Made by a program: the position numbers and the translations under genes
Assembly: GCA_046290815.1 (NCBI GenBank)
Contig: JBKBUF010000017.1
Location: forward strand, 36,738-100,737
From: JBKBUF01 sp046290815
Lineage (GTDB): Bacteria; Bacteroidota; Bacteroidia; Cytophagales; Cytophagaceae
DNA length: 64,000 nt
Direction: 5' to 3'
Shown here: one piece after another, positions 16,535 through 25,286 of the stretch
Layout: every line of letters starts with the position of its first letter
Position numbering within the stretch: the first letter of the stretch is position 1
The notes under the pieces: model-generated
Told to the model about the DNA's origin: nothing
Databases searched by the model: none
What the model saw: only the letters and a program-made list of their open reading frames with translations

Positions 16535-17011
16535 TTAATTTTTAAAGATACTTTCAAGCAGGTAAAATTCATTATTTTCTTTCTTTACTACCACGTGAAT
16601 TCTCTTTTCCTTCATGTTCACATATATGCTTTTAAATTCTTCTCCGGATTTTTGCTCTTCTTTTACGTTTTCGTATTTGCTCTGATAATCAGCTAATACT
16701 TCCTGGTACAGGCTCAGGGCTTTTAATCTTGTATTGTCTGTAAGATAGGCAGTTTTTATTCTTACCCCTTTAAGCTTATTGTCATTAAAAATATAGGTAT
16801 AGGTATAATATTTTGAAGAATCAGTAAATTCAACATATGCTAAACTTTCCACTCCTCTGGCGGAGAGGTTGTTTTCTTTTAGTAATCCTGCTGTTTCTTT
16901 CATTTTAACATCTTCAGGCGAATCACCCCAGTTTACATTTCTAAAGTCCTGAGCCAATGAAATGTTGCAGTATAGCAACAAAGAGATCAGTATTACCAGA
17001 CCGGTTTTCAT
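16535..17011 (-). CDS. Exported protein of unknown function (paralogue A)
   Basis: 158 residues. Signal peptide at 1-20 (MKTGLVILISLLLYCNISLA|Q). The mature protein opens with DFRNVNWGDSPEDVKMKE, a 'WG.S..EVK' motif found at the N-terminus of many small secreted bacterial proteins. The rest alternates predicted strands (YYTYTYIFNDNKLKGVRIK) with a helix (LYQEVLADYQSKYENVKEE). It is closely related along its whole length to the product of the next gene upstream (17124-17597), so this is a tandem duplication. A terminator lies between the two, so each is probably its own transcript. No function recognised. Confidence 0.82.
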   Translation of the reverse strand: MKTGLVILISLLLYCNISLAQDFRNVNWGDSPEDVKMKETAGLLKENNLSARGVESLAYVEFTDSSKYYTYTYIFNDNKLKGVRIKTAYLTDNTRLKALSLYQEVLADYQSKYENVKEEQKSGEEFKSIYVNMKEKRIHVVVKKENNEFYLLESIFKN

Positions 17012-17076
17012 TTTATATTCAATAGAAAGAGAGATTTAAAAAATATTTTTAATATAAATATAAGGATGAAAACATC

Positions 17077-17105
17077 AAAAAAAAAGCCGGAAGGAATCCG
17101 GCTTT
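17077..17105 (-). terminator. Rho-independent terminator of the 17124-17597 gene
   Basis: A perfect 8-bp stem AAAGCCGG/CCGGCTTT (17083-17090 with 17098-17105) has a 7-base loop. On the minus strand it is followed by a run of about nine T (A run on the plus strand at 17077-17085). Confidence 0.9.
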
Positions 17106-17123
17106 AAAATATCGTTGAAAAAA

Positions 17124-17597
17124 TTAATTTTTGAATATGGACTCCGTCAGAAAGAATTCATTGTTTTCCTTTTTAACCCCTACATATATTTTTTTATCTT
17201 TTAGAGTCACATTGAAGCTTTTAAATTCATCATTGCTTTTCTTTTCTTCTTTCACATTTTCGTATTTTGCCTGATAAGCTCCGTAAATCTCTGTATAGCT
17301 ATTCATCGCTTTAAACTTGGAATTCTCATTTAAAAAGGCAGTTTTTATTCTTACACCGATAAGCTTATTTTCATGAAATACGTAGGTATAGGTGTAGTAC
17401 AAATCGGACTGAGTAAACTCTACATATGTTAGATTTTCTACTCCTTTAGCGGAGTTTGGAGTTTCTTTCAAAAGTCCTGCTGATTCTTTTCTTTTAACCT
17501 CATCGGGTGAATCTCCCCAGTTCACGTTTCTGAAGTCCTGGCAATTTGCATTATAAAAAAATAGGGTCAGAAAAAAAATTACAACTGTTTTCATATT
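17124..17597 (-). CDS. Exported protein of unknown function (paralogue B)
   Basis: I start at 17597, giving 157 residues (MKTVVIFFLTLFFYNANC|QDFRN). An ATG at 17603 two codons earlier is also possible. An open frame continues to an ATG at 17648, but that start lies upstream of the -7 promoter element at 17626-17633 and lacks a signal-peptide-like beginning, so it is rejected. The protein aligns end to end with paralogue A (shared RNVNWGDSP, SAGLLKE/TAGLLKE, YYTYTY, NKL.GVRIKTA, KYENVKEE, VKKENNEF, ESIFKN). Both are presumably periplasmic or outer-membrane associated. It ends at a strong terminator. Function unknown. Confidence 0.82.
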   Translation of the reverse strand, partial: NMKTVVIFFLTLFFYNANCQDFRNVNWGDSPDEVKRKESAGLLKETPNSAKGVENLTYVEFTQSDLYYTYTYVFHENKLIGVRIKTAFLNENSKFKAMNSYTEIYGAYQAKYENVKEEKKSNDEFKSFNVTLKDKKIYVGVKKENNEFFLTESIFKN

Positions 17598-17625
17598 CAT
17601 ATTTGAATTTAAAGTGTTTGTGTTG

Positions 17626-17633
17626 CAAAGATA
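17626..17633 (-). promoter_or_regulatory. Bacteroidetes -7 promoter element for paralogue B
   Basis: On the minus strand the sequence is TATCTTTG, an exact TAnnTTTG match. It predicts transcription starting near 17620, about 20 bases before the chosen start codon. No well-spaced -33 TTTG is evident; a TTTG at 17649-17646 is only 12 bases upstream of the element. Confidence 0.55.
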
Positions 17634-17731
17634 AGACGCAAAACTCAAATATGTTTAATAAAAAATTGTAATTTTTTAAGATTATCCCATTTGTTTAGGA
17701 TTTAAGATGAATAAAATTGTACTTTTTCTTT

Positions 17732-20700
17732 TTACCCCCCGATCATAATAAAAGCCCCCCAGAAATATGGGTCACTAAATTCTTGTTTTAATTTGGTTTG
17801 GGCACTGAAAAATGCTTTTTTCTTGTTCGGGGTTTTCATAAGCTCCTGGTAAAACAAAGTCATTAGTTTTTGAGTGGTTTCATCGTTAACCTTCCAAAGA
17901 CTTATTACAACAGATTGAGCACCAGCAATGATAAATGATCTTTGCAAACCATAAACTCCTTCACCATTCTTTACTTCCCCAAGGCCCGTTTCACAAGCGG
18001 ATAATACGACCAGGTCTGTACCTTCCAGATTAAGATTCATAGCTTCATAAGCAGTAAGAATTCCATCTTCATAATCATTTTCCATTTTTTCAGGATTGTA
18101 GATGGTGTTAGACTTATTATATAAAGTTACAGAAGCCCCTGCAAGCATAAGTCCGGATCTGAGCAATGGATTTTCACTGGATCCTCCATCTGTATCTTTT
18201 TCAAAAAATCCGTGAGTTGCAATGTGTACAATTTTAGGATGGTCCAGAGCTTTAAGGTTCTTCTCGGAAGCATTTTCTTCGGCGTAAACCGTGGTTTGCC
18301 ATCCGTTTTTATTTAATGTTTCAGAAAGTTTTTTAATCTCTTCTCTTGTGCCGGGTAGAGGGTTTAACAAACTTGCTATTGTGGCTTCTCTTTTAGTGTC
18401 TTTTACTGTAGAAACTGTTGTTTCAAAAACGTAATTGGGATTTCCTGCAAGTACGGCAATGTTTTTAGCTTTTTTGCCGGATTTTGGTGTAAGCAAGTCT
18501 TTTGAATTACTGATATTATGAATTTCCATTTCATCAAGCAGGTATGCCGATGTCTGAGGATTTAAAAGTGTGTTCAGATTAATTGAGTTATAAACTCCAT
18601 CCGGAGATACATATACCTTGCTGACATTTGTTAGTTCTTTGTGGATTTTACTCCAGAACATCTTGTAAGACAGTGTATCTTGCATTTGGAATCTGATGCA
18701 ATTCTTATAATACTTCAAATATTTGTTTTCCATTTGAAGCCCTTCTTTCATTAAAACCATTCTCGGGAAATGTTTGTCTTTCCCTGTGACTATAAGTGCA
18801 GCGTAATATACCGAATCGGTATAAGTACCTGCACTGTCAAATTTAAAATGAGCAAACCTTATTATTTCAATAGCTGCTTCATCATCCTTTAGTTTTTTCT
18901 GAATATCTTTCCAGGAATAATTCTGTATCTCATTGGTGTTTTTAAATAATTCAGAGCGAAGTGAAAGTTTTTTCTCCACATCATTCGCTGCTTTTTCAAG
19001 ACTGTCTACATTAATTTTCTGTTTCTGAATTTCGTCATTGGTAAGTGTATAGACTTTTGATAAATGTTCCTTTTGAGAAAGCCATTTTTTGTAAAGGCTT
19101 ATTAAACTAGTGTCTTTGCTATTGAAAATTCTTTGTCTGAGTTTATTGCTGGAGTTTAACAATAAAGCTTTCGTGGCAAGCTGATTGTTGAACATACTCC
19201 CATAAACTTCCGGATTGTTTACTCCTCTTTTTAATACAAAAGAATTATATCTTTCCAGCTCCTGAGCAATGTTATTATAGAATTGACCTTTTTCCTTTTC
19301 ACTCATGGAAGGAAAATACTTTTGAATCTGGTGAAGGTAATTGTTAATACCTGCATTATAGCAGCTGTCAGCTCTCTCAAGTTTATTTTCAGCAGTGAAT
19401 AATCTTCCCATGTTCATATAGACAGGTCCGAATGCAGGGTGATTAGGTTTGAGTACTTCCTTTTTAATGTTTAATGCTTCCTGGTATAGCTTTTCTGCCT
19501 TGTCATATTTTGCCATATGTTCGTACAATCCCGCCAGATTTGAAAGTGATGCAGCATAGTTGGGATGTTTTGGCCCCAGTGATTGTTTTGTTTTTTCTAT
19601 ATTCTGAAGAAAAAGTTCTTCCGCTTGTTTGAAGTTACCGGTTTGTTGTTGTAGAAGAGCCAGGTTATTTAAGGTTGTGGCATAGTCATGGTGTTTTTCG
19701 CCTAATGTAATTTTAATTATGTTGAGAGCTTCGGTAAAGAGTTGTTCTGATTGTTTATATTTTTTTGCATTTTTATATAAGCCTGCAAGGTTATTAAGTA
19801 CATCCGCATAGTATGGATTCATGGTGCCGAACAAGCCTTTAATAATATTTAAAGATTTATTGTAAAGAGCTTCTGATTCATCAGCTCTTCCCATACTTTC
19901 GTAAAGCTCTGCCAGATTGTTTAATGACCCTGCATATTCAATTGTATTTTCTCCTAATATTTCTTTTCTGATCTTTGCTGAGTAAAGATAAATCGGTTCT
20001 GACTGTTCAAAATGTCCGATGTTTTTGTAAAGGAAAGCAAGATTGTTAAGGGTAGTGGCATAGGCAGCAGTATTTTCTCCTTCCAGTCTTTTGGTGATCT
20101 CAAGAGCTTTTTTGAAACTGGCTTCAGCTTGTTCGTATCTTCCAACCTCATCATAAAACAAACCTATGTTATTAAGAAGTACAGCAAAGTTGGGATTGTT
20201 TTCTCCTGTGGTAGTTTTGTAGATTTGCAGGGATTTCAGGTACAGAGGTTCTGCCTGATCAAGCCTTCCCATATTTCTGTAAAGACCAGCCAGATTTATC
20301 AGAGCAGCCACGTAAGATTCATGGAATTCACCAATGATTACTTCGTAGATAGACATAGCGGTCATAAAGTAGATTTCAGCCTGATTGTAATCACCCATCA
20401 TTTTATATAAAAGGGCCACGTTGATCAATGCTGATGTGTAATCAAGATTGTTTTGACCGATAGTTTGATCTCTGATGTCCAGAATTTCAAGGAACAGTGG
20501 TTCCGCTTCTTTATATCTTCCTATGGTGCGGTATAAAGAAGCCAGGTGATGTATTGATTTGGTCAGTTCAAGATTTTCTTTAGGAAATATTTCTCTTGAA
20601 ATAGCCAATGCCTTTATATACAAATCTTCAAGGTCTTTATATCTTCCTTGCTTCTCATAAAGTCTCCCAAGAAAATTAAGGGTAGCAACATATTGAGCAC

Positions 20701-21436
20701 TTTTTTCCCCATGAATTTTAGTATTTATGTCAAGACATTCCTTCAGCATTTTTTCTGCTTCCTGATATCTTCCCATTTTGAATTGGAGAAAACCATGTGT
20801 TTGCCTTGTGTTGACATACTCAGGATGGTGAGTACCATAAACTTCCTTTTTAAGTGATGTCAGTCGGGTGTAAACTGAGTCAGCTTTTTCATACTTTTTC
20901 TGAGTATTAGCCAGTGTAGCAAGGTTATTTAAGATGATCAGTGTTGGTTTGGTTTTAATCTTTCCTTCAGCTTCCTTAAGTTTTGCAGCCTCAGCAAATC
21001 TGAATTCTGCTTTATCATAATGCCTCATATTGTAGTACAGGAAGCCCAGATATACTACAGAGGCGGTATAAGTGGATTTATTAATTACCTGAGGTTTGGA
21101 TTTGAAAAACTCAAGGTCCTCTTTAAACTGGTCTTCAGCATCACTATGCATACCTAATTTCAGGTAGCAGCGTCCAAGTAAATGGACCATTTCATAGTAC
21201 ATTAGTGTATCTTCTTCAGATACCAATTTAAACTGAGGAGTAAATTTTTCCAGCCATGATATGGAGTTTTTAACTTTTCCATTATTGAACCATACTTTGC
21301 AGGAGTCGTATTCTTCGCGCCAGTTATTCAGATTTTGACCTGATGCGGCGGATATAGTAATGATGAATAATACTGCGAGAGGGAAAAAGTATCTCATTAG
21401 TGCTTGTATTCTAATTAATTGTTTCGAAACAGCCAT
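17732..21436 (-). CDS. Exported TPR-CHAT (caspase-like peptidase) protein
   Basis: 1234 residues. A signal peptide is present (hydrophobic RYFFPLAVLFIITISAASG|Q); the start at 21436 has AAGG upstream, while an ATG at 21397 would remove a 13-residue extension. From ~60 to ~720 there are over a dozen ~42-residue TPRs of the kinesin-light-chain type (ATTLNNLAFLYKN, EPLYLKSLQIYK). A helical linker leads to a C-terminal CHAT domain (~930-1234), a C14/separase-type protease fold. The catalytic dyad is His1075 (HIATHGFFEK) and Cys1148 (LSACETGLG), with GVYGLQRSFIIAGA and VVISLWKV after it. No T9SS sorting domain is present, so it is probably periplasmic or OM-associated. It is divergent from the barrel-SPOR gene. 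Substrate unknown. Confidence 0.93.
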   Translation of the reverse strand: MAVSKQLIRIQALMRYFFPLAVLFIITISAASGQNLNNWREEYDSCKVWFNNGKVKNSISWLEKFTPQFKLVSEEDTLMYYEMVHLLGRCYLKLGMHSDAEDQFKEDLEFFKSKPQVINKSTYTASVVYLGFLYYNMRHYDKAEFRFAEAAKLKEAEGKIKTKPTLIILNNLATLANTQKKYEKADSVYTRLTSLKKEVYGTHHPEYVNTRQTHGFLQFKMGRYQEAEKMLKECLDINTKIHGEKSAQYVATLNFLGRLYEKQGRYKDLEDLYIKALAISREIFPKENLELTKSIHHLASLYRTIGRYKEAEPLFLEILDIRDQTIGQNNLDYTSALINVALLYKMMGDYNQAEIYFMTAMSIYEVIIGEFHESYVAALINLAGLYRNMGRLDQAEPLYLKSLQIYKTTTGENNPNFAVLLNNIGLFYDEVGRYEQAEASFKKALEITKRLEGENTAAYATTLNNLAFLYKNIGHFEQSEPIYLYSAKIRKEILGENTIEYAGSLNNLAELYESMGRADESEALYNKSLNIIKGLFGTMNPYYADVLNNLAGLYKNAKKYKQSEQLFTEALNIIKITLGEKHHDYATTLNNLALLQQQTGNFKQAEELFLQNIEKTKQSLGPKHPNYAASLSNLAGLYEHMAKYDKAEKLYQEALNIKKEVLKPNHPAFGPVYMNMGRLFTAENKLERADSCYNAGINNYLHQIQKYFPSMSEKEKGQFYNNIAQELERYNSFVLKRGVNNPEVYGSMFNNQLATKALLLNSSNKLRQRIFNSKDTSLISLYKKWLSQKEHLSKVYTLTNDEIQKQKINVDSLEKAANDVEKKLSLRSELFKNTNEIQNYSWKDIQKKLKDDEAAIEIIRFAHFKFDSAGTYTDSVYYAALIVTGKDKHFPRMVLMKEGLQMENKYLKYYKNCIRFQMQDTLSYKMFWSKIHKELTNVSKVYVSPDGVYNSINLNTLLNPQTSAYLLDEMEIHNISNSKDLLTPKSGKKAKNIAVLAGNPNYVFETTVSTVKDTKREATIASLLNPLPGTREEIKKLSETLNKNGWQTTVYAEENASEKNLKALDHPKIVHIATHGFFEKDTDGGSSENPLLRSGLMLAGASVTLYNKSNTIYNPEKMENDYEDGILTAYEAMNLNLEGTDLVVLSACETGLGEVKNGEGVYGLQRSFIIAGAQSVVISLWKVNDETTQKLMTLFYQELMKTPNKKKAFFSAQTKLKQEFSDPYFWGAFIMIGG

Positions 21437-21701
21437 AATTACGTTACCCTTAACAAAAGGATACAGGATTGCTGATAATTCTTCTATAAATTTATTTATT
21501 TAAAAATAGGGTATTCTGTCGAGGAACAACAACCCTGAAACATTTTTTCCGTAATGGATTCTGGAATTGTATTAAATTTATAGTTATCAACAAATTATCC
21601 TGAAAATATCCGATTCCTTTGAACGTATTTAAGCGATTGGTCCCTATTATTACTTGAGTTCAGGTTTTTGTCCGATTAAAGTGTTTATTAAAAAAAGTTA
21701 A

Positions 21702-24077
21702 ATGAAATTTTGCAGGGTTAGTTTTTTACTCCTTATTATCTTTATTCTACCGGTTAGTAATTTATATGCACAGGAGGAGAGAAAGGTTTCCTTGAATATT
21801 TATCCAGGTATTACATTATTTCCGCTGAATGAAAGAATAAATGATGCAGGTGTTCCGACCAATATTTACGCCGGATTTGCACCTGCTCCTACAATAGGTC
21901 TGGGAGTAAATTATAAGATTGGGAAAAAGCTTTATCTGAGTGAGAATATTTTTGCAATTTTTGCAAGGAAACAAAACCATAAACTTAATCTATATAATTT
22001 CCGCACTGATCTAAAATATGTGTTGCTGAAGAATAAAAAATTCACGCCTTATATTGCCGCAGGTTTAAGTTTTAACCTTCTTTCAATAGCCAGAGGTACC
22101 AACACTTATACCGTCGATACAGACACCACTGCCAATGCGATTGGGCCGGGAATTAAGGTATATAATGTTCAATACAATGATGAATCTATGAAGTTAAGTA
22201 CTATACCGGTATATGGCCCGGTGGCAGGACTTGGTTTCTCTTATTTTATAAAAAGAAATCTTTCCATAACTGCAGAATATTCATATAATTATAATTTTGC
22301 GAATTCTCTTTCTATAATCAAAGATAATTACCCCAACAACCTTTCCAATCTTCAATATTCTACAATTACTTTCGGTATTACATACAGATTTATAAAACCA
22401 GGCCGACAGCTCTTAGCTTCTGTAAAAAAAGACGATTGGAGCGGCGATCAGGTAGCAGACGTTCTTGGTTCTATTCAGTTTAAAAAGCCAGAAAAAGTTA
22501 AGTCTAAAGTCTACAGTATTGAAATAGTTTCTGAGTACGATAGTATTCCAAGAACATTCCAATCAGATGAGGATGGTAAGTTTTATTTGCCTGAGGTTTT
22601 TGCCGGTAATTATGACATTTATCTGCCAAGGGAGTCTAAGAAAGTTTTGGATGCTAAAGTCAGATTAAGATATGGCAACTCAAATATTGCATTAAAGGAT
22701 GATATGGTGGAGCTTGAAATGTTTGAAGATGAGCCATCTGAAACAATTATATCCCGAGACGGAAATTTTTCTGTAGTTCTAAGAGAAGGATTTCAGCATG
22801 AGGTGCACATGACAGTTGTCGCCATGAGTGTAAAGGGTAAGCTTGGTCCCTTGGCTCCTGATACTTCCTGTGCGGATCTGACAATGCAGATAAGAAATGA
22901 ACGTGATAGCCTTGTTCAAATATTTAAGCCCGGATTTGACTGCAATTTTTCATTTGAGGATCTCGAGCCTGGTAAATATAAGGTTATAATTAAAGGCGAA
23001 AAAAATTCCGCACAGAGTTTTACCTATAAATTTGATGATCCTTCACCATTGCTTAACCGACAAGGTAACAGCAATGCCCCTGATGAACCTGAAGAAAATA
23101 CAAACATCTTATCAGGGAATATTACCGACAACAATGATTATGGTGTAGAAGGAGCTCAGGTATTATTATTAAATTCCTCCGGGATTGCCATTACAAACGC
23201 TTTTACAGCTAAAGACGGGAGCTTTAAATTTAATAATGTACCTCCGGGTAAATATAAAGTTGCATATAAGACACCTGATGGCCTGGATGTAAATAGTAAA
23301 TTGGAATACACTGAAACTGATCAGTCCGGAGCTGTGGTTTCTGAATCAAAATTCGGATCAACTTTCGGAAAGGTTGAAAAGGATGAAAAGAGTAATTTTA
23401 AAGGTAAAGGAAAGATTGATTTGAAGAAAAACTCAATAAAGCCTGATGCTGTGCAAATATATTTAATAGACAATGAAAAACGTGTGGTTGAAACTGCCAA
23501 ACCAGATCAGGAAGGAAACTTCAGTTTTAAAAATCTTAAAAAGGATGCAGGTTATTCTATAGCTGTTAAATCACCTGTAGAAATTAATCCACAGGATTTC
23601 AGATATAGCTTTACAGAATCAGAGCAGGAACTGAAACAGTTAAAAACGATAACCAAGGTAAAAGTATTTGAAGATCAAAAGCTCATTATTTCACCTGAAG
23701 AAACACAAAATTCATCAAGTGAAAAAGTCACCGAAGGAGGTCAAAATCATGTGATTTATACACCATCAAAAACAGAAGGCAAATACCTGAGATATCAGCC
23801 TGGACACACTTATGACATGAAAGGGGAAGAGATTTCGCTTCCTGGTTTTGGCGTACAACTGGCTGCATATAGCCTGGCTGATAATCTGGACAGATTCTGT
23901 AAAAAGCTAAAAACACTTGGATATAATGATATATACATACAAGTGATTCAGCTTGAAAATAATCGCAAAATTTACAGAGTAATCGTAGGAAGTCTTCAAA
24001 CTGTAGAAGAAGCCACAATACTTTTAAAGAAACTTCAGAGATCCGGGTTTGACGGAGTCCTTAGAAAACACAAATAA
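21702..24077 (+). CDS. Outer-membrane beta-barrel / carboxypeptidase-regulatory / SPOR fusion protein
   Basis: 791 residues. Signal peptide at 1-23 (ILPVSNLYA|Q). Residues ~28-235 look like an 8-10-strand outer-membrane barrel (alternating strands such as PTIGLGVNYKIGKKLYL and YSTITFGITYRF, ending in F). Residues ~260-670 hold several CarboxypepD_reg/CNA-B-like beta-sandwich units, the clearest at ~468-530 (LSGNITDNNDYGVEGAQVLLL, DGSFKFNNVPPGKYKV). Residues ~714-791 form a SPOR domain (GFGVQLAAYSLADNLDRF, IYRVIVGSLQTVEEATILL). SPOR domains bind denuded septal peptidoglycan, so this protein could tie the outer membrane to division-site murein. It is divergent from the TPR-CHAT gene over a 265-bp AT-rich gap with no clear promoter motif. 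The three-part fusion is unusual. Confidence 0.85.
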   Translation: MKFCRVSFLLLIIFILPVSNLYAQEERKVSLNIYPGITLFPLNERINDAGVPTNIYAGFAPAPTIGLGVNYKIGKKLYLSENIFAIFARKQNHKLNLYNFRTDLKYVLLKNKKFTPYIAAGLSFNLLSIARGTNTYTVDTDTTANAIGPGIKVYNVQYNDESMKLSTIPVYGPVAGLGFSYFIKRNLSITAEYSYNYNFANSLSIIKDNYPNNLSNLQYSTITFGITYRFIKPGRQLLASVKKDDWSGDQVADVLGSIQFKKPEKVKSKVYSIEIVSEYDSIPRTFQSDEDGKFYLPEVFAGNYDIYLPRESKKVLDAKVRLRYGNSNIALKDDMVELEMFEDEPSETIISRDGNFSVVLREGFQHEVHMTVVAMSVKGKLGPLAPDTSCADLTMQIRNERDSLVQIFKPGFDCNFSFEDLEPGKYKVIIKGEKNSAQSFTYKFDDPSPLLNRQGNSNAPDEPEENTNILSGNITDNNDYGVEGAQVLLLNSSGIAITNAFTAKDGSFKFNNVPPGKYKVAYKTPDGLDVNSKLEYTETDQSGAVVSESKFGSTFGKVEKDEKSNFKGKGKIDLKKNSIKPDAVQIYLIDNEKRVVETAKPDQEGNFSFKNLKKDAGYSIAVKSPVEINPQDFRYSFTESEQELKQLKTITKVKVFEDQKLIISPEETQNSSSEKVTEGGQNHVIYTPSKTEGKYLRYQPGHTYDMKGEEISLPGFGVQLAAYSLADNLDRFCKKLKTLGYNDIYIQVIQLENNRKIYRVIVGSLQTVEEATILLKKLQRSGFDGVLRKHK

Positions 24078-24302
24078 TTATTCTTCCGAATTTTGTTTAT
24101 CAATATTTTCTCTGGTCGGATAAGCCACTCCGGGATTGTAACTATAATTTGGGTCTGAGTTAGGATTCGGATCGTTTTCCTCTGCTTTGTTATTTTGTTC
24201 TTCCGGAGTTTTATTAGGATAATCCGGTACAAAAGGTTTTCCTATTTTCCTTATTATCCTTTTTCTCTTCCTGTTAACTTTTGTATAAGATTTTTCTTCC
24301 AT
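24078..24302 (-). CDS. Small hydrophilic protein, unknown function
   Basis: 74 residues with no signal peptide or membrane segment. The N-terminal half is basic (NRKRKRIIRKIGK); the C-terminal half is Asn/Pro/Glu rich and looks disordered (NPNSDPNYSYNPGVAYPT). The stop abuts the stop of the convergent barrel-SPOR gene with no gap. This tidy spacing and the sensible composition favour a real gene, but no family is recognised. Confidence 0.5.
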   Translation of the reverse strand: MEEKSYTKVNRKRKRIIRKIGKPFVPDYPNKTPEEQNNKAEENDPNPNSDPNYSYNPGVAYPTRENIDKQNSEE

Positions 24303-24458
24303 AATAACCTATATTCACTTTATACTTTCGGCCTTCTATTTAATAACTGTCACCATTATTAAAAAGGTTTATAATTTCTTACTTTACTGATTCCGGTAAT
24401 TGGGCAGTTATATTGACAACTTTTTTTTTACTCAGTTTGTTAAAGAAAAAAGATTGAG

Positions 24459-24467
24459 AGAGGAGGG
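24459..24467 (+). promoter_or_regulatory. Strong Shine-Dalgarno site fixing the start at 24475
   Basis: AGAGGAGGG ends 7 bases before the ATG at 24475. Strong sites like this are uncommon in this window and argue against the upstream in-frame ATG at 24400. Confidence 0.7.
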
Positions 24468-24474
24468 ATTTTTA

Positions 24475-24870
24475 ATGATATCTGAAATAAATACACGGAC
24501 TAATGTAATTACAAAGGCGAAACCTTCATTTTTAATACCGGTTCTTGAGAATTTCCAAGGTATAGTCATAAAAGAATTTGAGCCGGAATTGTTTAATACC
24601 GCTGATGAATTGTTCGTACTCATTAAACGTGAATATAAAGATGGCCTAGTGGAGTTTTCAGATCCTGAGCCACTGATTGAATTTACTTCCGGCATTTCTG
24701 CTGTCAATAAATTTATACCATTTAAAAATGAGTCAGGGAATACTCCTGTTTTGTTAGCAATCGAAATAGCTCATAAGCACGAAAAAACCGGAATAACTGA
24801 AATAAAATTAGCAGATCCGGATAAGCTTCATGATTTTAAGTTATTGGTACTCTACACTTATAAAAAGTAG
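24475..24870 (+). CDS. Unknown conserved-looking soluble protein
   Basis: 131 residues from the ATG at 24475, chosen for its Shine-Dalgarno site; the open frame extends to 24400, but those codons are T-run rich and implausible. The protein begins MISEINTRTNVITKAKPSFL and is predicted to be beta-rich (IPVLENFQGIVIKEFEPEL, ELFVLIKREY, LLAIEIAHKHEK), with no signal peptide or membrane segment. It could be a cytosolic regulator or binding protein, but no family is recognised. A lipoprotein gene follows 65 bp downstream on the same strand. Confidence 0.65.
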   Translation: MISEINTRTNVITKAKPSFLIPVLENFQGIVIKEFEPELFNTADELFVLIKREYKDGLVEFSDPEPLIEFTSGISAVNKFIPFKNESGNTPVLLAIEIAHKHEKTGITEIKLADPDKLHDFKLLVLYTYKK

Positions 24871-24935
24871 TACGGAGCTTACATTAACTTTCTTTAACTG
24901 ACAGATGTTGTTTATATGAACAATTGGTTGAAGGG

Positions 24936-25184
24936 ATGAAAAAGTTAATTGTAGTATTAGGTATTTCATCGTCAGTTTTATTATTTTCCTGTGGAGAAAG
25001 AAGAACTGCAGAAGAAGATATGATGGGAGGTCAGACAGACGAAAGAGTGGATGATATGGGTGCAGCCGAACATGGCGGCAGATCAGATACCACCGCAACA
25101 GCATCTCCTCAAACTGAAGATGGTACAACTCTGGAGGATAAGATAAATCCACCCTTAAGAAGAAGAGGAGGAGAACCTAATTGA
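24936..25184 (+). CDS. Small lipoprotein
   Basis: 82 residues from the ATG at 24936, preceded by GAAGGG; a start four codons earlier (24924) would weaken the signal peptide. The signal MKKLIVVLGISSSVLLFSC ends in a lipobox with Cys19. The mature part is acidic and low complexity (GERRTAEEDMMGGQTDERVDD, SDTTATASPQTEDG), ending in a basic PPLRRRGGEPN. It is probably a disordered tether on the periplasmic face of a membrane. No function recognised. Confidence 0.72.
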   Translation: MKKLIVVLGISSSVLLFSCGERRTAEEDMMGGQTDERVDDMGAAEHGGRSDTTATASPQTEDGTTLEDKINPPLRRRGGEPN

Positions 25185-25215
25185 TTTACGATTTAAGGGT
25201 TACGAAGTACATTTA

Positions 25216-25275
25216 ATTAAGAATTAAGAATTAAGAATTGAAAATTGCAAAAGTGGTTTTTAATTCTTAATTCTT
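25216..25275. repeat. (AATTAAG)n tandem repeat with perfect 16-bp inverted copy
   Basis: The unit AATTAAG is repeated about three times from 25216. Bases 25219-25234 and 25260-25275 are exact inverse complements with a 25-base loop, forming an AT-only-plus-G/C hairpin that ends 11 bases before the start codon at 25287. It could affect translation of that gene or mark the end of the upstream transcript. Confidence 0.7.
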
Positions 25276-25286
25276 TGAATGAAGCT

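Noticed and set aside
17598..17648. N-terminal extension of paralogue B
   Set aside because: It lies upstream of the -7 promoter element, and the paralogue lacks any such extension.
17732..17980. T9SS sorting domain at the C-terminus of the TPR-CHAT protein
   Set aside because: The protein ends within the CHAT fold (GAFIMIGG), with no YPNP or LxVR-type motif.
25245..25286. 14-residue N-terminal extension of the helical protein
   Set aside because: The codons are read from the inverted repeat, whereas the ATG at 25287 gives a sensible start.
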